Positions 1 through 10,494 of a stretch of DNA of 51,439 nt are shown here, one piece after another (positions within the stretch are counted from its first letter, which is position 1; each line of letters opens with the position of its first letter). A program made the position numbers and the translations under genes. This stretch comes from an uncultured Actinomycetes bacterium (GTDB lineage: Bacteria; Actinomycetota; Actinomycetes; Nanopelagicales; Nanopelagicaceae). The notes beneath the pieces are model-generated. The model made no database searches. It had not been told where the DNA came from and was given only the letters and a program-made list of their open reading frames with translations. The stretch is from contig CAINRG010000038.1 in NCBI GenBank assembly GCA_903852585.1, positions 1-51,439 of the forward strand, written 5' to 3'.

Positions 1-1140
1 ATCTCCTGGTTGTGCACCAACATGAGCAGCAATTCCAGCACTTTCTTTCTCTGAAAGATTCTTAGCGACTGGTCCAGCAAGGGTTCCATCTTCTTGCACC
101 AAAATATAAGCAAGGCCCTTTGCGCCACGAGCTTTCGCCCAATCCTGCCAAGCATCAAGCTCTCGACGTGGTGAACTTGCGCCACCCGGCATGACAACTG
201 CTCCCACGTAATCGGCTTGGAAAACCCGGAATGTTGTGTCGGCAAAAAATTCACTTGATTCAGTGATTTCGTTACCAAAACGAAGATCAGGTTTATCCGA
301 ACCATAACGTCGCATCGCTTCGGCATAGGTCATTCGATCAATGGGAAGTGGGATGTCGTACCCGGCAACTTTCTTAAAAACGTTTGAGAGAATCTTCTCT
401 GCAACCGCGAGAATATCCTCTTGGTCAACGAATGACATTTCAATATCTAATTGAGTAAATTCAGGTTGGCGATCTGCTCGAAAATCTTCATCTCTAAAGC
501 AACGAGCAATCTGGTAATAACGCTCCATCCCGGCGACCATCAAAAGTTGTTTGAAAAGTTGTGGAGATTGAGGAAGGGCATACCAAGAACCAGGTTGTAG
601 GCGTACTGGTACGAGGAAGTCGCGCGCACCTTCAGGAGTTGAGCGCGTCAGATATGGTGTTTCAATCTCTAGAAAATCCAATTCATCCATAACACCACGA
701 ATAGCAGAGGTAACCTTTGAGCGTAGTCGCAAATTTTTGGATGGTCCTTCACGGCGCAAATCTAAATAGCGATACTTGAGACGAATTTCTTCAGAGACAT
801 TGACAACTTCTCCGCTATCGATTTGGAATGGAAGTGCAGCAGCTTCACTTAGAACTTCAAGCTTCTGGCAATCGATTTCAATCTCACCGGTTGGAAGATT
901 AGAATTCTCATTTCCTGCTGGACGGGCTGTAACAACACCAGTAATAAGAACACACCACTCTGCGCGGAGCGCTCCAGCAATTTCATCCTTGATAACAACT
1001 TGCACAGAACCGGTTGCATCACGAAGATCGATAAATGCAACTCCGCCATGATCTCGTCGACGGGAAACCCACCCAGCCAAAGTGACGGTTGAGCCGACAT
1101 CACTCTTACGTAGTGCTCCAGCATCATGAGTTCTCAGCAT
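1..1140 (-). CDS. aspS: Aspartyl-tRNA synthetase, C-terminus beyond window
   Basis: Class II aminoacyl-tRNA synthetase that charges tRNA with aspartate in the cytoplasm. I translated 380 codons from the ATG at 1140; the frame is open to base 1, so the C-terminal third lies outside. An N-terminal OB-fold anticodon-binding domain carries [15 protein letters not shown] (about 27-41). The catalytic core shows [11 protein letters not shown] and the motif 2 block [17 protein letters not shown] (about 212-228). His31 is the residue usually seen in non-discriminating AspRS, where discriminating enzymes such as that of E. coli have Leu, so the enzyme may also make Asp-tRNA(Asn) for GatCAB (inference). 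It lies 42 nt downstream of hisS and is probably co-transcribed with it. Confidence 0.97.
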   Translation of the reverse strand, partial: MLRTHDAGALRKSDVGSTVTLAGWVSRRRDHGGVAFIDLRDATGSVQVVIKDEIAGALRAEWCVLITGVVTARPAGNENSNLPTGEIEIDCQKLEVLSEAAALPFQIDSGEVVNVSEEIRLKYRYLDLRREGPSKNLRLRSKVTSAIRGVMDELDFLEIETPYLTRSTPEGARDFLVPVRLQPGSWYALPQSPQLFKQLLMVAGMERYYQIARCFRDEDFRADRQPEFTQLDIEMSFVDQEDILAVAEKILSNVFKKVAGYDIPLPIDRMTYAEAMRRYGSDKPDLRFGNEITESSEFFADTTFRVFQADYVGAVVMPGGASSPRRELDAWQDWAKARGAKGLAYILVQEDGTLAGPVAKNLSEKESAGIAAHVGAQPGD

Positions 1141-1182
1141 CAGTAAATCTCCAGTAAATAGTTGGTTCTGCGGCGATAGGAG

Positions 1183-2448
1183 TTAGATCAGCTTGATCAG
1201 CTGAGCAAGCTCATCCTGCAAGGTTCGAAGCGTAACGGAGATGCTCTCCCCCGTTTGCATATTCTTGAGCTGGGCCGAGCCTGTCGAGATTTCGTTCTCT
1301 CCAAGGACCATCGCATACCGAGCGCCGGATTTATCCGCAGCCTTCATGCCGCCCTTAAGAGCCCGGTCCCCATAAGCAATATCTACAGAAAACCCGTTAG
1401 TGCGCAGATTTTGTGCGGTTTGCATAGCAATCGCCTTTGCTGCTTCATCAATTGGCACAATGAAGAGTTGGAGGGCAGCATCTTGTGGAAGGGAAATCTC
1501 TTCGGCTTCGCAGGCGAGAAGAATACGATCGACTCCCAATCCAAAACCAATGCCTGAAAGTTCGGCTCCACCCAGCGCACTCATGAGCCCGTCATATCTG
1601 CCTCCACCGCCAATGCCCGACTGAGCACCAAGACGATGGTGAACGAATTCAAAAGCCGTTCCGGTGTAATAGTCCAAACCGCGAACCATTCGATTATTGA
1701 TTGTAAATTCAATACCAAGCGCCTTAAGCGTTCTCTGAACCTGTGAGAAATGTTCTGCACTTTCTGGAGTGAGATAATCCATCAGTACTGGAGCCTTCTG
1801 CATGAGAGCGCGAATCTCTTCTCGCTTATCATCAAAGAGGCGAAGCGGATTCAGGGCAGAGCGCTCGAATGTTGCTTCATCCAAAGCTAACGTGGTGATG
1901 TACTGTCGCAAATCTTTTGTATATCTCTCCCGCGTGAGGGAATCTCCCAGAGAAGTAATCTCGAGGTGATAATCCTTGAGCCCTAACTTTACAAATGCGT
2001 TATGTGCTACTGCGATGACTTCAGCATCTATCTCTGGATCATTGAGCCCAATTGCTTCAATGCCCACCTGATAAAATTGTCGATAACGTCCAGCCTGTGG
2101 ACGTTCTGCTCTGAAAAATTGGCCTGAGTACCAAACTTTTACAGGTAGTTGGCCTCTATCAAGATTGTGCTCGATAACCGATCTCATGACACCAGCTGTT
2201 CCTTCCGGACGCAGAGTGATAGACCGACCGCCCCGATCTTCAAATGTGTACATCTCTTTAGAAACCACATCTGTTGATTCGCCAACTCCGCGCGTAAAGA
2301 GTTCTGTATCTTCAAAAACAGGCAACTCAATAAGTTGATATCCGCTTAGTTTTGCTGATTCAATAAGCGTTGCTCGCACAAATTCGAAATGGGCAGAACG
2401 TTGCGGAAAATACTCGCTCACGCCCTTTGGGGCTTGAAACTTACTCAT
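1183..2448 (-). CDS. hisS: Histidyl-tRNA synthetase
   Basis: Class II HisRS, 421 aa, the usual length. It attaches histidine to tRNA-His. Visible elements are the N-terminal motif 1 region, LRPEGTAG (79-86), the motif 2 region ending [15 protein letters not shown] (111-125), the histidine-specific [12 protein letters not shown] (256-267), the glycine-rich [10 protein letters not shown] (278-287) and motif 3 [10 protein letters not shown] (301-310). The C-terminus is a normal anticodon-binding domain. It starts 11 nt after the stop of the MBL hydrolase gene, giving an MBL-hisS-aspS operon, the same order I recall in other actinobacteria. Confidence 0.97.
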   Translation of the reverse strand: MSKFQAPKGVSEYFPQRSAHFEFVRATLIESAKLSGYQLIELPVFEDTELFTRGVGESTDVVSKEMYTFEDRGGRSITLRPEGTAGVMRSVIEHNLDRGQLPVKVWYSGQFFRAERPQAGRYRQFYQVGIEAIGLNDPEIDAEVIAVAHNAFVKLGLKDYHLEITSLGDSLTRERYTKDLRQYITTLALDEATFERSALNPLRLFDDKREEIRALMQKAPVLMDYLTPESAEHFSQVQRTLKALGIEFTINNRMVRGLDYYTGTAFEFVHHRLGAQSGIGGGGRYDGLMSALGGAELSGIGFGLGVDRILLACEAEEISLPQDAALQLFIVPIDEAAKAIAMQTAQNLRTNGFSVDIAYGDRALKGGMKAADKSGARYAMVLGENEISTGSAQLKNMQTGESISVTLRTLQDELAQLIKLI

Positions 2449-2459
2449 ATAGACCCCTT

Positions 2460-3230
2460 CTATTCACGTGAATCAAGAAACTCATCAGTCAGGTAAGGAT
2501 TCTTCTTACGCTCTCGGGCAATTGTAGTTTGGCCACCATGCCCAGGAAGGACAATTAGCTCATCCGGCAAGGTCAATATTTGAGTGCGCAGCGTTTTGCG
2601 CATCTCTTGGGCAGATCCGGTTGGCAAATCTGTCCGGCCAATCGATCCATCGAAGAGAACGTCTCCTGAAAGTAGATATTCGCTATTGACCACAAATACT
2701 GCTGACCCTGCCGTGTGACCAGGCGCGTGTCGGACTTCTATGGGTAGGCCTGCAATCGTGAGATTTTCATTTCCATTCAGTTCGATTACTTCTTGAGGCT
2801 CCACGAATTCGGTGACGCCAAGTTGTTGCATGATTTGCTGCGCTGGGCCTCCGGGAAGTAAAGCCTTCATCGGGTGAGAAAGTAGTGTGCGATCGCGGGA
2901 GTGAATCATCGCTGGAATCTCATAGCCCTGCGCAATGGGTAGTACAGAAAATGTGTGATCCAGGTGGCCGTGAGTCAAGATCGTTGCTATTGGCTTGAGA
3001 TTATATTTATTTGCAATCTCTTTGACCCTACCCAGGATAGAAGGTGGCGTTATCCCTGGGTCGACAATGAAGCACTCAGAATTCTTACTGGGAGCAATAA
3101 TCCAGCAATTTGTTCCGAAATAATCTGCGACGACCGATTCGATAAGCACCGGGTCATCATGCCACTGAGGTACTCGCCCTACCCGCAGGAGCGCACTTCC
3201 TGAGCCCATTTTAGGCGTGAACTTTCGCAC
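2460..3230 (-). CDS. MBL-fold metallohydrolase (glyoxalase II-like)
   Basis: Metallo-beta-lactamase fold hydrolase of the glyoxalase II/hydroxyacylglutathione hydrolase-like group. The di-metal site is complete: THGHLDH (86-92), His172 in APGHTAG, Asp190 in LSGDVLFDG and His231 in LPGHGGQT. The substrate cannot be read from the sequence; a thioester of a low-molecular-weight thiol is a family-based guess. The start is uncertain. The GTG at 3230 has GAGG only 4 nt upstream; an internal ATG at 3209 and a GTG near residue 28, just before the conserved [11 protein letters not shown], are alternatives. The gene is first in the hisS-aspS operon and diverges from the DUF349 gene across about 93 nt. 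Confidence 0.9.
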   Translation of the reverse strand: MRKFTPKMGSGSALLRVGRVPQWHDDPVLIESVVADYFGTNCWIIAPSKNSECFIVDPGITPPSILGRVKEIANKYNLKPIATILTHGHLDHTFSVLPIAQGYEIPAMIHSRDRTLLSHPMKALLPGGPAQQIMQQLGVTEFVEPQEVIELNGNENLTIAGLPIEVRHAPGHTAGSAVFVVNSEYLLSGDVLFDGSIGRTDLPTGSAQEMRKTLRTQILTLPDELIVLPGHGGQTTIARERKKNPYLTDEFLDSRE

Positions 3231-3323
3231 TAATCCTCAAACCGGTACCGTTTCCCCTTACAGCCCTATAACGGAAGCTCTACAGAAAATCTGCGGAGTC
3301 ACGCGCAACCGAAGGAGTACGTC

Positions 3324-4613
3324 ATGACAGAAGGAACTTTCTCTCCAGCCTCAGCACTCGTTGGAGATCCATCACAATTTGGTCGAGTTGCCGACGATGG
3401 AGTTGTTTACGTCCGTACCCCTGAAGGTGAACGTGCTGTTGGTTCATACCCTGGCAAGAGCCCTGAAGAAGCGCTCGCATATTTCGTCCGTAAATTTGAG
3501 GCGCTCGCTTCTGAAGTTGCTCTCCTTGCCGCAAGAATTAAAAGCGGTGCCCTCGTTCCATCAGATGCACACGAAGCAGTTTCAAAACTTCGTCAGCAGG
3601 TTGCCACACTCAACGGTGTTGGCGATCTTGCGACACTTGCACGATCAGTAGAACAAATTCCAGACCTTATTGAAGGACATCGCGAAGCGTACGAGGCGCG
3701 CAAGGAATCTGAGCGTCTGGCCAAAGAAGCTAAGCGCGCTGAGGCCCTCATCATTAAGGAGAAGATTGTCTCTGAAGCCGAGTCACTTGCACTCTCTGAA
3801 AGTTGGAAGGCAACGGGAGAACGTCTGAAAGTTCTCCTTGATGAATGGAAAGCCGCGCCTCGCCTAGAAAAGGCTGCCGATGCAGCGCTCTGGAAGCGCT
3901 TTTCTGCTTCTCGAAATAAGTTTGATAAACGACGCCGTACCCATTTCTCGCAACTTGAAGCGACATCAGCCCTCGTTGCATCAAAGAAAGAAGAGATTGT
4001 CGCTGAGGCAAAGAAGCTGTCGACATCCAAGGAATGGCTTCCAACTGCAAAGCGATTCAAAGAGCTGATGGATGGGTGGAAAGCATCCGGGCGTGGCAAG
4101 CAGAGCGTTGACGCAAAACTTTGGGAACAATTCAAGGCAGCGCAAGATCAATTCTTCACTGCAAAGAACGCTGATCTTGAAAAGCGTCAAGGAACAATGG
4201 GAGAAAATCTCAAGAAGCGCGAAGAACTCATTGTCGAAATCGAAGCAATTTTGCCCGTTACCGATCTCAATGCAGCGCGCAAGCGATTCCGTGATTTAAG
4301 TGAAAAGTGGTTCAAGATTGGGATGACGGAACGATCAAAACGTGCGGCCTTGGATGCGCGCTTTGAAAAAGTTGAAGCAGAGATTGAATCATTGCAAGCT
4401 GAACATTCGCGTCGAACTGACCCCACTGCGATTGCGCGAGCAAATAACGTTGTTCAAGGCTTGGTTGATGCAATTGAGGAATACGAAGAGAAGGCTGCAA
4501 AAGCTGAGGCATCCGGAAACGCAGGCAAGGCCAAGGAACTTCGAGAGGCAGCTGCTGCGCGTAAGGTATGGCTGGATGAGGCCCAAAAGGGACTTGCTGA
4601 CTTCAAAGCCTAG
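3324..4613 (+). CDS. DUF349-repeat protein
   Basis: 429 aa soluble, strongly charged helical protein with about three DUF349 repeats, recognisable by LLDEWKAAPR, LMDGWKASGR and LSEKWFKIG, each followed by an LW..F or similar tail. The N-terminus (1-60) is a small beta-rich region and residues about 365-429 form a coiled coil rich in Ala, Lys and Glu. No catalytic motif is visible and the biochemical role of DUF349 is not established. The start is well supported by GAAGGAG at 3311-3317, seven nt before the ATG. It is convergent with rel, sharing a CTAG tetranucleotide in which both genes stop. Confidence 0.9.
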   Translation: MTEGTFSPASALVGDPSQFGRVADDGVVYVRTPEGERAVGSYPGKSPEEALAYFVRKFEALASEVALLAARIKSGALVPSDAHEAVSKLRQQVATLNGVGDLATLARSVEQIPDLIEGHREAYEARKESERLAKEAKRAEALIIKEKIVSEAESLALSESWKATGERLKVLLDEWKAAPRLEKAADAALWKRFSASRNKFDKRRRTHFSQLEATSALVASKKEEIVAEAKKLSTSKEWLPTAKRFKELMDGWKASGRGKQSVDAKLWEQFKAAQDQFFTAKNADLEKRQGTMGENLKKREELIVEIEAILPVTDLNAARKRFRDLSEKWFKIGMTERSKRAALDARFEKVEAEIESLQAEHSRRTDPTAIARANNVVQGLVDAIEEYEEKAAKAEASGNAGKAKELREAAAARKVWLDEAQKGLADFKA

Positions 4614-6781
4614 TTATTGGTAATTCTGTAGACGTCATAGACGCCTTCGATGCCTCGCACCGCTCCAATCACGGAGTCTAAGTGCGAGGCATCTGCCATT
4701 TCGAAGGTAAATCGAGAGATCGCAACTCGATCTTTTGAAGTGGAAACAGCGGCATTCAAAATATTTACATGTTGGTCCGAAAGTGCCTGAGTGACATCGG
4801 AAAGAAGACGATTACGATCGAGCGCCTCCACTTGGATATTGACCAAGAAGACTGACTTTGCAGAAGCATTCCATTTAACGCCGACAATGCGGTCGCCCTG
4901 CATCGCCTTAAGGTCCACGATATTGATGCAATCGGAGCGATGCACAGATACGCCACTTCCCCGAGTCACAAAACCAGAGATCTCATCCCCGGGAACTGGC
5001 GTGCAACACCGCGCAAGCTTGACCATCACTTCACCGACGCCCTCAACATCAACTCCTGAAGATGATCGCGATGATGGCTCGCGAGTATTGGGGGTGAAAA
5101 AATGATCGACACTTGATTCTGCGTGGACTGGTTCATCGGAGAAAAGATGGGTCAGCTTCTCTGTTATCGAAGGAGCCGAGACGTGTCCATTTCCTATTGC
5201 GGCGTACAGGGATTCAATATCGGGATAATGCAAATCATGAGATAACTCAAGTATTGCTTGACCTGCGAATATTTTCTGAAGCGGCAATCCCGCCTTACGC
5301 ATTTGCCGTGCAAGAGATTCTCGGCCCGCGTCGATTGCCTCTTCTTTCCGCTCCTTTGTGAAATGCGCCTTGATTTTGGAACGGGCACGCGGAGATACTA
5401 CAAAATTGAGCCAGTCACGGCTCGGTCCCGCTGTTGGGTTTTTGTTTGTAACAACATCCACTACATCACCATTCACAAGATGAGACTCCAGCGGAACTAA
5501 CTTTCCATTTACTTTTGCTCCCACGCAGCGGCTGCCAACCTCGGTGTGAACGGCATATGCGAAGTCAACCGGAGTAGATCCTGCTGGCAATGCAATCACA
5601 CTCCCCTTAGGAGTGAAAACAAATACTTCTGGAGTCTTAAGATCAAATCGCAGGGCATCCAAGAACTCGTTTGCATCTTCTGTTTCCTGCTGCCATTCAT
5701 GAAGTTGCTTGAGCCACAAAACATTGGGATCTTGAGGTTCGCTGGCGGATGGCTTTTGCTTGTACTTCCAGTGGGCTGCAATTCCAAACTCGGCCCGGGA
5801 ATGCATTTCAAATGTTCTGATTTGAATTTCAACCGCTTTTCCTGTCGGACCAATTACGGTCGTATGAAGGGATTGGTAAAGGTTGAATTTAGGCATTGCA
5901 ATGTAATCTTTAAATCTTCCTGGTACTGGGCTCCAGCGCGCGTGAATTGCACCGAGCACCGCATAGCAATCACGGACATTTTCGACGAGAACACGAATTC
6001 CTACAAGATCATAAATTTCATTGAAATCTCGTCCACGAACAACCATCTTTTGATAAACAGAGTAATAATGCTTCTGTCGCCCCGTGACTTTAGCTTCTAT
6101 TCCATCGGCGGCAAGATCGCCTACGACTGCATCGATGACAGATGCTGTAAGTTTTTCGCGAGAAGGATTTCTCTCGGCAACAAGTCTTTCAATTTCGTCA
6201 AATTTCTTTGGCTCCAAGGATTTGAATGAAAGATCTTCCAGTTCCCACTTCATCGCATTCATTCCCAGGCGGTGAGCTAGTGGTGCATAGATATCTAGCG
6301 TTTCACGAGCTTTTCGTGCCGCCGACTCGGGACTGACAAAGCTCCATGTGCGCGCATTGTGAAGGCGATCTGCCAGCTTAATGACCAATACTCGAATATC
6401 TCGAGACATGGCCACCACCATTTTGCGAAGGGTTTCAGCCTCGGCAGTTGGACCATAGGTAAGTTTGTCGAGTTTTGTCACACCATCAACAAGTTGAGCG
6501 ACCTCTTTTCCAAATTCTCGCTCTAATTGGTCAAGGTGATATTGCGTATCTTCGACTGTGTCATGGAGAAGTGCGGCAATAATCGTTGCGATATCCATAC
6601 CCAAATCGGCAAGGATTTCTGCAACCGCTACTGGGTGGGTGATGTATGGCTCCCCCGATTTGCGAAGCTGTCCGGCGTGAGCAGAATCGGCGGCAATGAA
6701 TGCCTTCTCTAGAGTGGCGGAATCAAAACCCGGATGATGGCTCGCCAAGCTTTTTGCAAGCGGCTCTATTAATGGATTCAT
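4610..6781 (-). CDS. rel: Bifunctional (p)ppGpp synthetase/hydrolase Rel
   Basis: Long RelA/SpoT homologue, 723 aa, controlling the stringent alarmone (p)ppGpp. The HD hydrolase domain has an intact LLHDTVEDT (71-79, His73-Asp74). The synthetase domain carries GRQKHYYSVYQKM (about 234-246), and RFKD at 289-292 fits the RXKD motif of bifunctional enzymes rather than the EXDD of synthetase-only RelA. A TGS domain (about 375-440) and a C-terminal ACT domain (about 645-720) follow, so both activities are expected. It starts 34 nt after secF and ends in a 4-nt overlap with the convergent DUF349 gene. There is no clear Shine-Dalgarno. Confidence 0.97.
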   Translation of the reverse strand: MNPLIEPLAKSLASHHPGFDSATLEKAFIAADSAHAGQLRKSGEPYITHPVAVAEILADLGMDIATIIAALLHDTVEDTQYHLDQLEREFGKEVAQLVDGVTKLDKLTYGPTAEAETLRKMVVAMSRDIRVLVIKLADRLHNARTWSFVSPESAARKARETLDIYAPLAHRLGMNAMKWELEDLSFKSLEPKKFDEIERLVAERNPSREKLTASVIDAVVGDLAADGIEAKVTGRQKHYYSVYQKMVVRGRDFNEIYDLVGIRVLVENVRDCYAVLGAIHARWSPVPGRFKDYIAMPKFNLYQSLHTTVIGPTGKAVEIQIRTFEMHSRAEFGIAAHWKYKQKPSASEPQDPNVLWLKQLHEWQQETEDANEFLDALRFDLKTPEVFVFTPKGSVIALPAGSTPVDFAYAVHTEVGSRCVGAKVNGKLVPLESHLVNGDVVDVVTNKNPTAGPSRDWLNFVVSPRARSKIKAHFTKERKEEAIDAGRESLARQMRKAGLPLQKIFAGQAILELSHDLHYPDIESLYAAIGNGHVSAPSITEKLTHLFSDEPVHAESSVDHFFTPNTREPSSRSSSGVDVEGVGEVMVKLARCCTPVPGDEISGFVTRGSGVSVHRSDCINIVDLKAMQGDRIVGVKWNASAKSVFLVNIQVEALDRNRLLSDVTQALSDQHVNILNAAVSTSKDRVAISRFTFEMADASHLDSVIGAVRGIEGVYDVYRITNN

Positions 6782-6815
6782 CGAGAGCCGCTCACAATTA
6801 CATTGTTATTAAGGC

Positions 6816-7898
6816 TTAGCGCTTTTTTGCTTGCTTGCGCTTTGGTTGATTGCGGGGGCCGCGTACGCGATCTTCTTTGGAATGAGTAGAGGTGATGACA
6901 CCAGGAACTGTCTCTGAAGCAAATCGCTCAGCCGGAGCACCATTACGAACAGCCACGCGCTTGCGAAGTGCGACCATTGCTGGTTCACGCTCGCGAAGTG
7001 TTGCAAGGATAGGTGTTGCCACAAAGATCGATGAGTATGTTCCTGTTGCTAAACCAATGAAAAGTGCCAATGAGAGATCCTTCAAAGTTCCGGCGCCAAG
7101 AAGTCCGGCACCAACGAAGAGAATCGATGCGACTGGAAGAAGAGCAATCAAAGAAGTATTAAATGAACGAACCAAGGTCTGGTTGACACCAAGATTTGCA
7201 GCTTCCGAATAGGTCTGCTTTGCAGTCGTTGTGATGCTACGAGTGTTCTCTCTTACCTTGTCGAAAACAACGACAGTGTCATAGAGCGAATATCCAAGAA
7301 TCGTCAAGAATCCAATAACAGTTGCTGGGGTGACATCAAATCCGACAAGTGCATAAATTCCAACTGTAATGAAGACGTCGTGGATGACGGCGATAATCGC
7401 TGCAATCGCCATCTTTGGCTCCATGGCCATGGCCAAATAGAGCATGACAACGATGATGAAGCCTACGAGTCCGTAGAGAGCCTTCTTGGTAATTTCTTTG
7501 CCCCATGAAGGACCAATGCTGAGAGTGTCAATATTTGCAGTTTGAACGTTGTAGTTCTTTGCAAGATCACTCTTCAATGTATCGCTTTGCGAATTTGAAA
7601 GAGCGCCGGTTTGAACCCGAATCTTATTTGTACCGATTTTCTGAACAATGGCTTCAGAAGTAATCCCAGCATCTTTGAGTGCCTGATTTGCGCCATCGAT
7701 TGTTGAATTTGGTGAGGTCACAGTAAATGCTGCACCACCCTTAAATTCGATACCTAACTTCAGGCCTTGAACTCCGAGAGCTCCAGCTGAAATAACAATG
7801 AGCAGAAGAGAAAACGCATAGAAGCGACGACGCTTTCCAATAAAATCAATAGAGGTTTCACCGCGATAAAGACGGCCACCAATTCCTGAGAGAGCCAT
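6816..7898 (-). CDS. secF: Protein translocase subunit SecF
   Basis: Inner-membrane accessory subunit of the Sec translocon, 360 aa, using proton motive force to help pull exported proteins out. The N-terminal helix (about 25-45) is followed by the periplasmic P1 region with GIEFKGGAAF. Five further membrane helices lie in about 135-305, including the conserved GYSLYDTVVVFDKVREN block. The C-terminus is a very basic cytoplasmic tail rich in Lys and Arg. The start overlaps the secD stop by one base (TAATG), so translation is probably coupled. Confidence 0.97.
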   Translation of the reverse strand: MALSGIGGRLYRGETSIDFIGKRRRFYAFSLLLIVISAGALGVQGLKLGIEFKGGAAFTVTSPNSTIDGANQALKDAGITSEAIVQKIGTNKIRVQTGALSNSQSDTLKSDLAKNYNVQTANIDTLSIGPSWGKEITKKALYGLVGFIIVVMLYLAMAMEPKMAIAAIIAVIHDVFITVGIYALVGFDVTPATVIGFLTILGYSLYDTVVVFDKVRENTRSITTTAKQTYSEAANLGVNQTLVRSFNTSLIALLPVASILFVGAGLLGAGTLKDLSLALFIGLATGTYSSIFVATPILATLREREPAMVALRKRVAVRNGAPAERFASETVPGVITSTHSKEDRVRGPRNQPKRKQAKKR

Positions 7899-9424
7899 TA
7901 CGCAACATCCTTTCCTGTAACAACACCCAAGCTCTTAGCGGAGAATCCTGAAAGTGACCCACCCCGAGAGTAAAAACCGGTGCGCGCAAGAAGCGTTACC
8001 AGTGGCTTAGTAAAGAAGAAGACAACAAAGAGATCCACAAACGTTGTGAGTCCGAGTGTGAATGCAAATCCACGAACTCCGCCTACAGCAAAGAAATACA
8101 AGAGAACTGAAGCAATGAGTGAGACAAAGTCAGCTACTAAAACTGTGTGACGCGCACGTTGCCATCCTGTCTCAACGGCTGTCTTCAAAGAGCGACCTTC
8201 TCGAACCTCATCGCGCAGACGTTCAAAATAAACGATAAATGAGTCGGCGGTAATACCAATCGAAACAATTGCGCCAGCGATTCCTGCTAACGTCAAAGTG
8301 AAACCAATGTATTTACCAAGAAGGAGGAATGAAAGGTATGTGATTGCTCCGGCAACAGCGAGAGATCCCACGGAAACGATTCCAAGTCCTCGGTAGTACA
8401 AAAGTGAATAGAGGACAACTAGTCCAAGACCCAAACCGCCAGCAATTAAACCAGCGCGTAGTTGATCTGAACCCAGGGTTGGTGAAACCTGTTGTACTTC
8501 GCCGCGGTCAAATGCGAGCGGGAGTGCACCGTACTTCAAAACATTTGAAAGGTCAGTTGCATCTGTCTGCGTAAAGTTACCGGTGATTTGGGCACTTCCG
8601 CTATTGATAGCTTCGATGATTCGAGGAGATGACACGACAAGTCCATCGAGCACGATCGCTGCCTGATTGGCAGGGGCCGCGTTGCTAGTAATGCGTGAAG
8701 TCAGCGCTCCGAATGCCTTTGTTCCATCGCCATTGAATGTCAGTGAAACCATCCAACCTGCTCCGCTTTGCTGATCAAGAACAGCAGAAGCTTTACTTAC
8801 TTGACTTCCAAGGACTTCGGCTGGAGCGAGAATATATTTTGTTCCACCATCACGGCTACAGGTAACAAGTGGGGCTGCAGGAATATCTGCGTTTCCACCC
8901 TGACGATTTTTCGGATTTGTGCAATCCAGCGCAGAAAATTGCGAATCCAGTGCGGCGGTGACTCCTGCTGGGAAAGTTGCTGCGCTCTTTGTTGCAGCGG
9001 TCGAAGTTGATTTTGCATTTCCAGCCCCTGAGGCAAGTACTTGGCGGAATCGAAGTTCAGCAGTCTGTCCAACAAGATTCACAATGCGATCGCCAGTATC
9101 ACCAGGAACGGAGATAACAATCTGGCGGTTTGTTCCGCTTCCTTGCGCAGATACTTCAGATTCTGCAACACCGAGCGAGTTAACGCGCTGTCGAATAATT
9201 GATACTGCCTGATCGATTGCTGCTGAGGTGACTTTGCCACCCACGGTTGCGCGAGGCGTCAAAGTAACGCTCGTACCACCACGAAGGTCGAGGCCGAGTT
9301 TTACCTTTGTGGCACTTGCTAAACCAGCAAAGAGAGAAAAGGCGATAAGAACAAGGGTCAGGATCGCAATAGTGCGGGCCGGACGCGATTGTTTCTGGGT
9401 AGCTTTAGAAATATTCGCAGACAT
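7898..9424 (-). CDS. secD: Protein translocase subunit SecD
   Basis: SecD, 508 aa, partner of SecF in the SecDF motor that assists protein export. One N-terminal membrane helix (about 17-38) precedes the P1 domain, which opens with the signature GLDLRGGTSVTL. The P1 head is low-complexity (Ala/Gly/Ser/Thr) around residues 140-180. The C-terminal half has five membrane helices with the conserved GITADSFIVYFERLRDE. It begins only 11 nt after ruvB. In many actinobacteria yajC sits here, and it is absent from this gap. Confidence 0.97.
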   Translation of the reverse strand: MSANISKATQKQSRPARTIAILTLVLIAFSLFAGLASATKVKLGLDLRGGTSVTLTPRATVGGKVTSAAIDQAVSIIRQRVNSLGVAESEVSAQGSGTNRQIVISVPGDTGDRIVNLVGQTAELRFRQVLASGAGNAKSTSTAATKSAATFPAGVTAALDSQFSALDCTNPKNRQGGNADIPAAPLVTCSRDGGTKYILAPAEVLGSQVSKASAVLDQQSGAGWMVSLTFNGDGTKAFGALTSRITSNAAPANQAAIVLDGLVVSSPRIIEAINSGSAQITGNFTQTDATDLSNVLKYGALPLAFDRGEVQQVSPTLGSDQLRAGLIAGGLGLGLVVLYSLLYYRGLGIVSVGSLAVAGAITYLSFLLLGKYIGFTLTLAGIAGAIVSIGITADSFIVYFERLRDEVREGRSLKTAVETGWQRARHTVLVADFVSLIASVLLYFFAVGGVRGFAFTLGLTTFVDLFVVFFFTKPLVTLLARTGFYSRGGSLSGFSAKSLGVVTGKDVA

Positions 9425-9435
9425 AAGGACGGAGT

Positions 9436-10494
9436 CTAGGCGTCATTGGTCGGTGTGTCGAAAAGGCTGGCTAGCGCCGTCGCCTTATCTACCGGAGGCC
9501 TCAGCCCAAGCTGTTTCCAGCCCAATTCGGTGGCGATACGACCCCGAGGAGTTCTTGCCAGAAATCCCATTCGAACGAGGAAAGGCTCGGCGAGTGACTC
9601 AATGGTCTCTGCCTCCTCCCCTATTGCCATGGCAAGAGTGGTAAGTCCAACAGGACCACCGCCAAAACGGCGAACAAGAACATCCAGAAGAGATCGATCC
9701 AGCCGGTCAAGGCCATTCTCGTCAACTTCATACATCGAGAGTGCTTGGCGAGCATCACCAAGTCGAATATGCCCATCACCGCGTACCTGGGCGAAATCAC
9801 GAACTCTACGAAGAAGGCGATTTGCTACTCGAGGAGTCCCGCGCGAACGCGAACCGATTTCATCAATCGCATCGGCCTCGATTTCCACTTCGAGAAGTTG
9901 GGCACTTCGTTCAACAATGCGAGATAAAGAGGCATCGTCGTAAAAATCTAATTGCGCTGTGAATCCAAATCGATCGCGAAGTGGACTTGGAAGAAGACCA
10001 GCACGTGTCGTCGCTCCGACGAGTGTGAAATGGGGTAGTTGCAATGGGATTGCGGTGGCACCTGCACCCTTTCCAACAATCACATCAACGCGAAAATCTT
10101 CCATCGCAAGATAGAGAAGTTCTTCTGCCGGACGCGACATCCGATGAATCTCATCTAGAAAAAGTATCTCCCCTTCTACGAGGGAGGAGAGAATTGAAGC
10201 AAGATCTCCGGCGTGAGTGATTGCAGGTCCGCTTGTTATCCGAATCGGTGCGCCCATTTCGGCGGCAATAATCATTGCCAGCGTCGTCTTTCCAAGCCCT
10301 GGCGGACCAGAGAGCAAGATATGGTCGGCAGGATGGTTGCGACTCTTTGCAGCGTCGAGCAAAAGTTGAATTTGGTTTGAGACTCGATCTTGTCCGGTGA
10401 AATCGACAAGGCTCTTTGGGCGCAGAGCCAATTCTTGTAGGCGTTCAGCTTCGGCAGCGGATGTACTCAGCAATGAATCGTGGTTCTCTGTCAT
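9436..10494 (-). CDS. ruvB: Holliday junction helicase RuvB
   Basis: Hexameric AAA+ ATPase that drives branch migration of Holliday junctions with RuvA. 352 aa, normal length. Walker A GPPGLGKT (63-70), Walker B LFLDEIHR (111-118), sensor 1 in LVGATTRAG and the C-terminal winged-helix DNA-binding domain with TPRGRIAT are all intact. The start overlaps the ruvA stop by 4 nt (ATGA). It is the last gene of ruvC-ruvA-ruvB, with secD following. Confidence 0.98.
   Translation of the reverse strand: MTENHDSLLSTSAAEAERLQELALRPKSLVDFTGQDRVSNQIQLLLDAAKSRNHPADHILLSGPPGLGKTTLAMIIAAEMGAPIRITSGPAITHAGDLASILSSLVEGEILFLDEIHRMSRPAEELLYLAMEDFRVDVIVGKGAGATAIPLQLPHFTLVGATTRAGLLPSPLRDRFGFTAQLDFYDDASLSRIVERSAQLLEVEIEADAIDEIGSRSRGTPRVANRLLRRVRDFAQVRGDGHIRLGDARQALSMYEVDENGLDRLDRSLLDVLVRRFGGGPVGLTTLAMAIGEEAETIESLAEPFLVRMGFLARTPRGRIATELGWKQLGLRPPVDKATALASLFDTPTNDA

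Noticed and set aside
3593-4135. 180-codon open frame antisense to the DUF349 gene
   Set aside because: Ser/Arg-rich shadow of Glu/Lys-rich DUF349 codons; no start signal and no recognisable domain.
5546-6229. 227-codon open frame on the plus strand inside rel
   Set aside because: It lies antisense to conserved Rel domains, has no family similarity, and its composition (rich in Cys, Phe, Asn and Arg) looks like a reverse translation of Rel.
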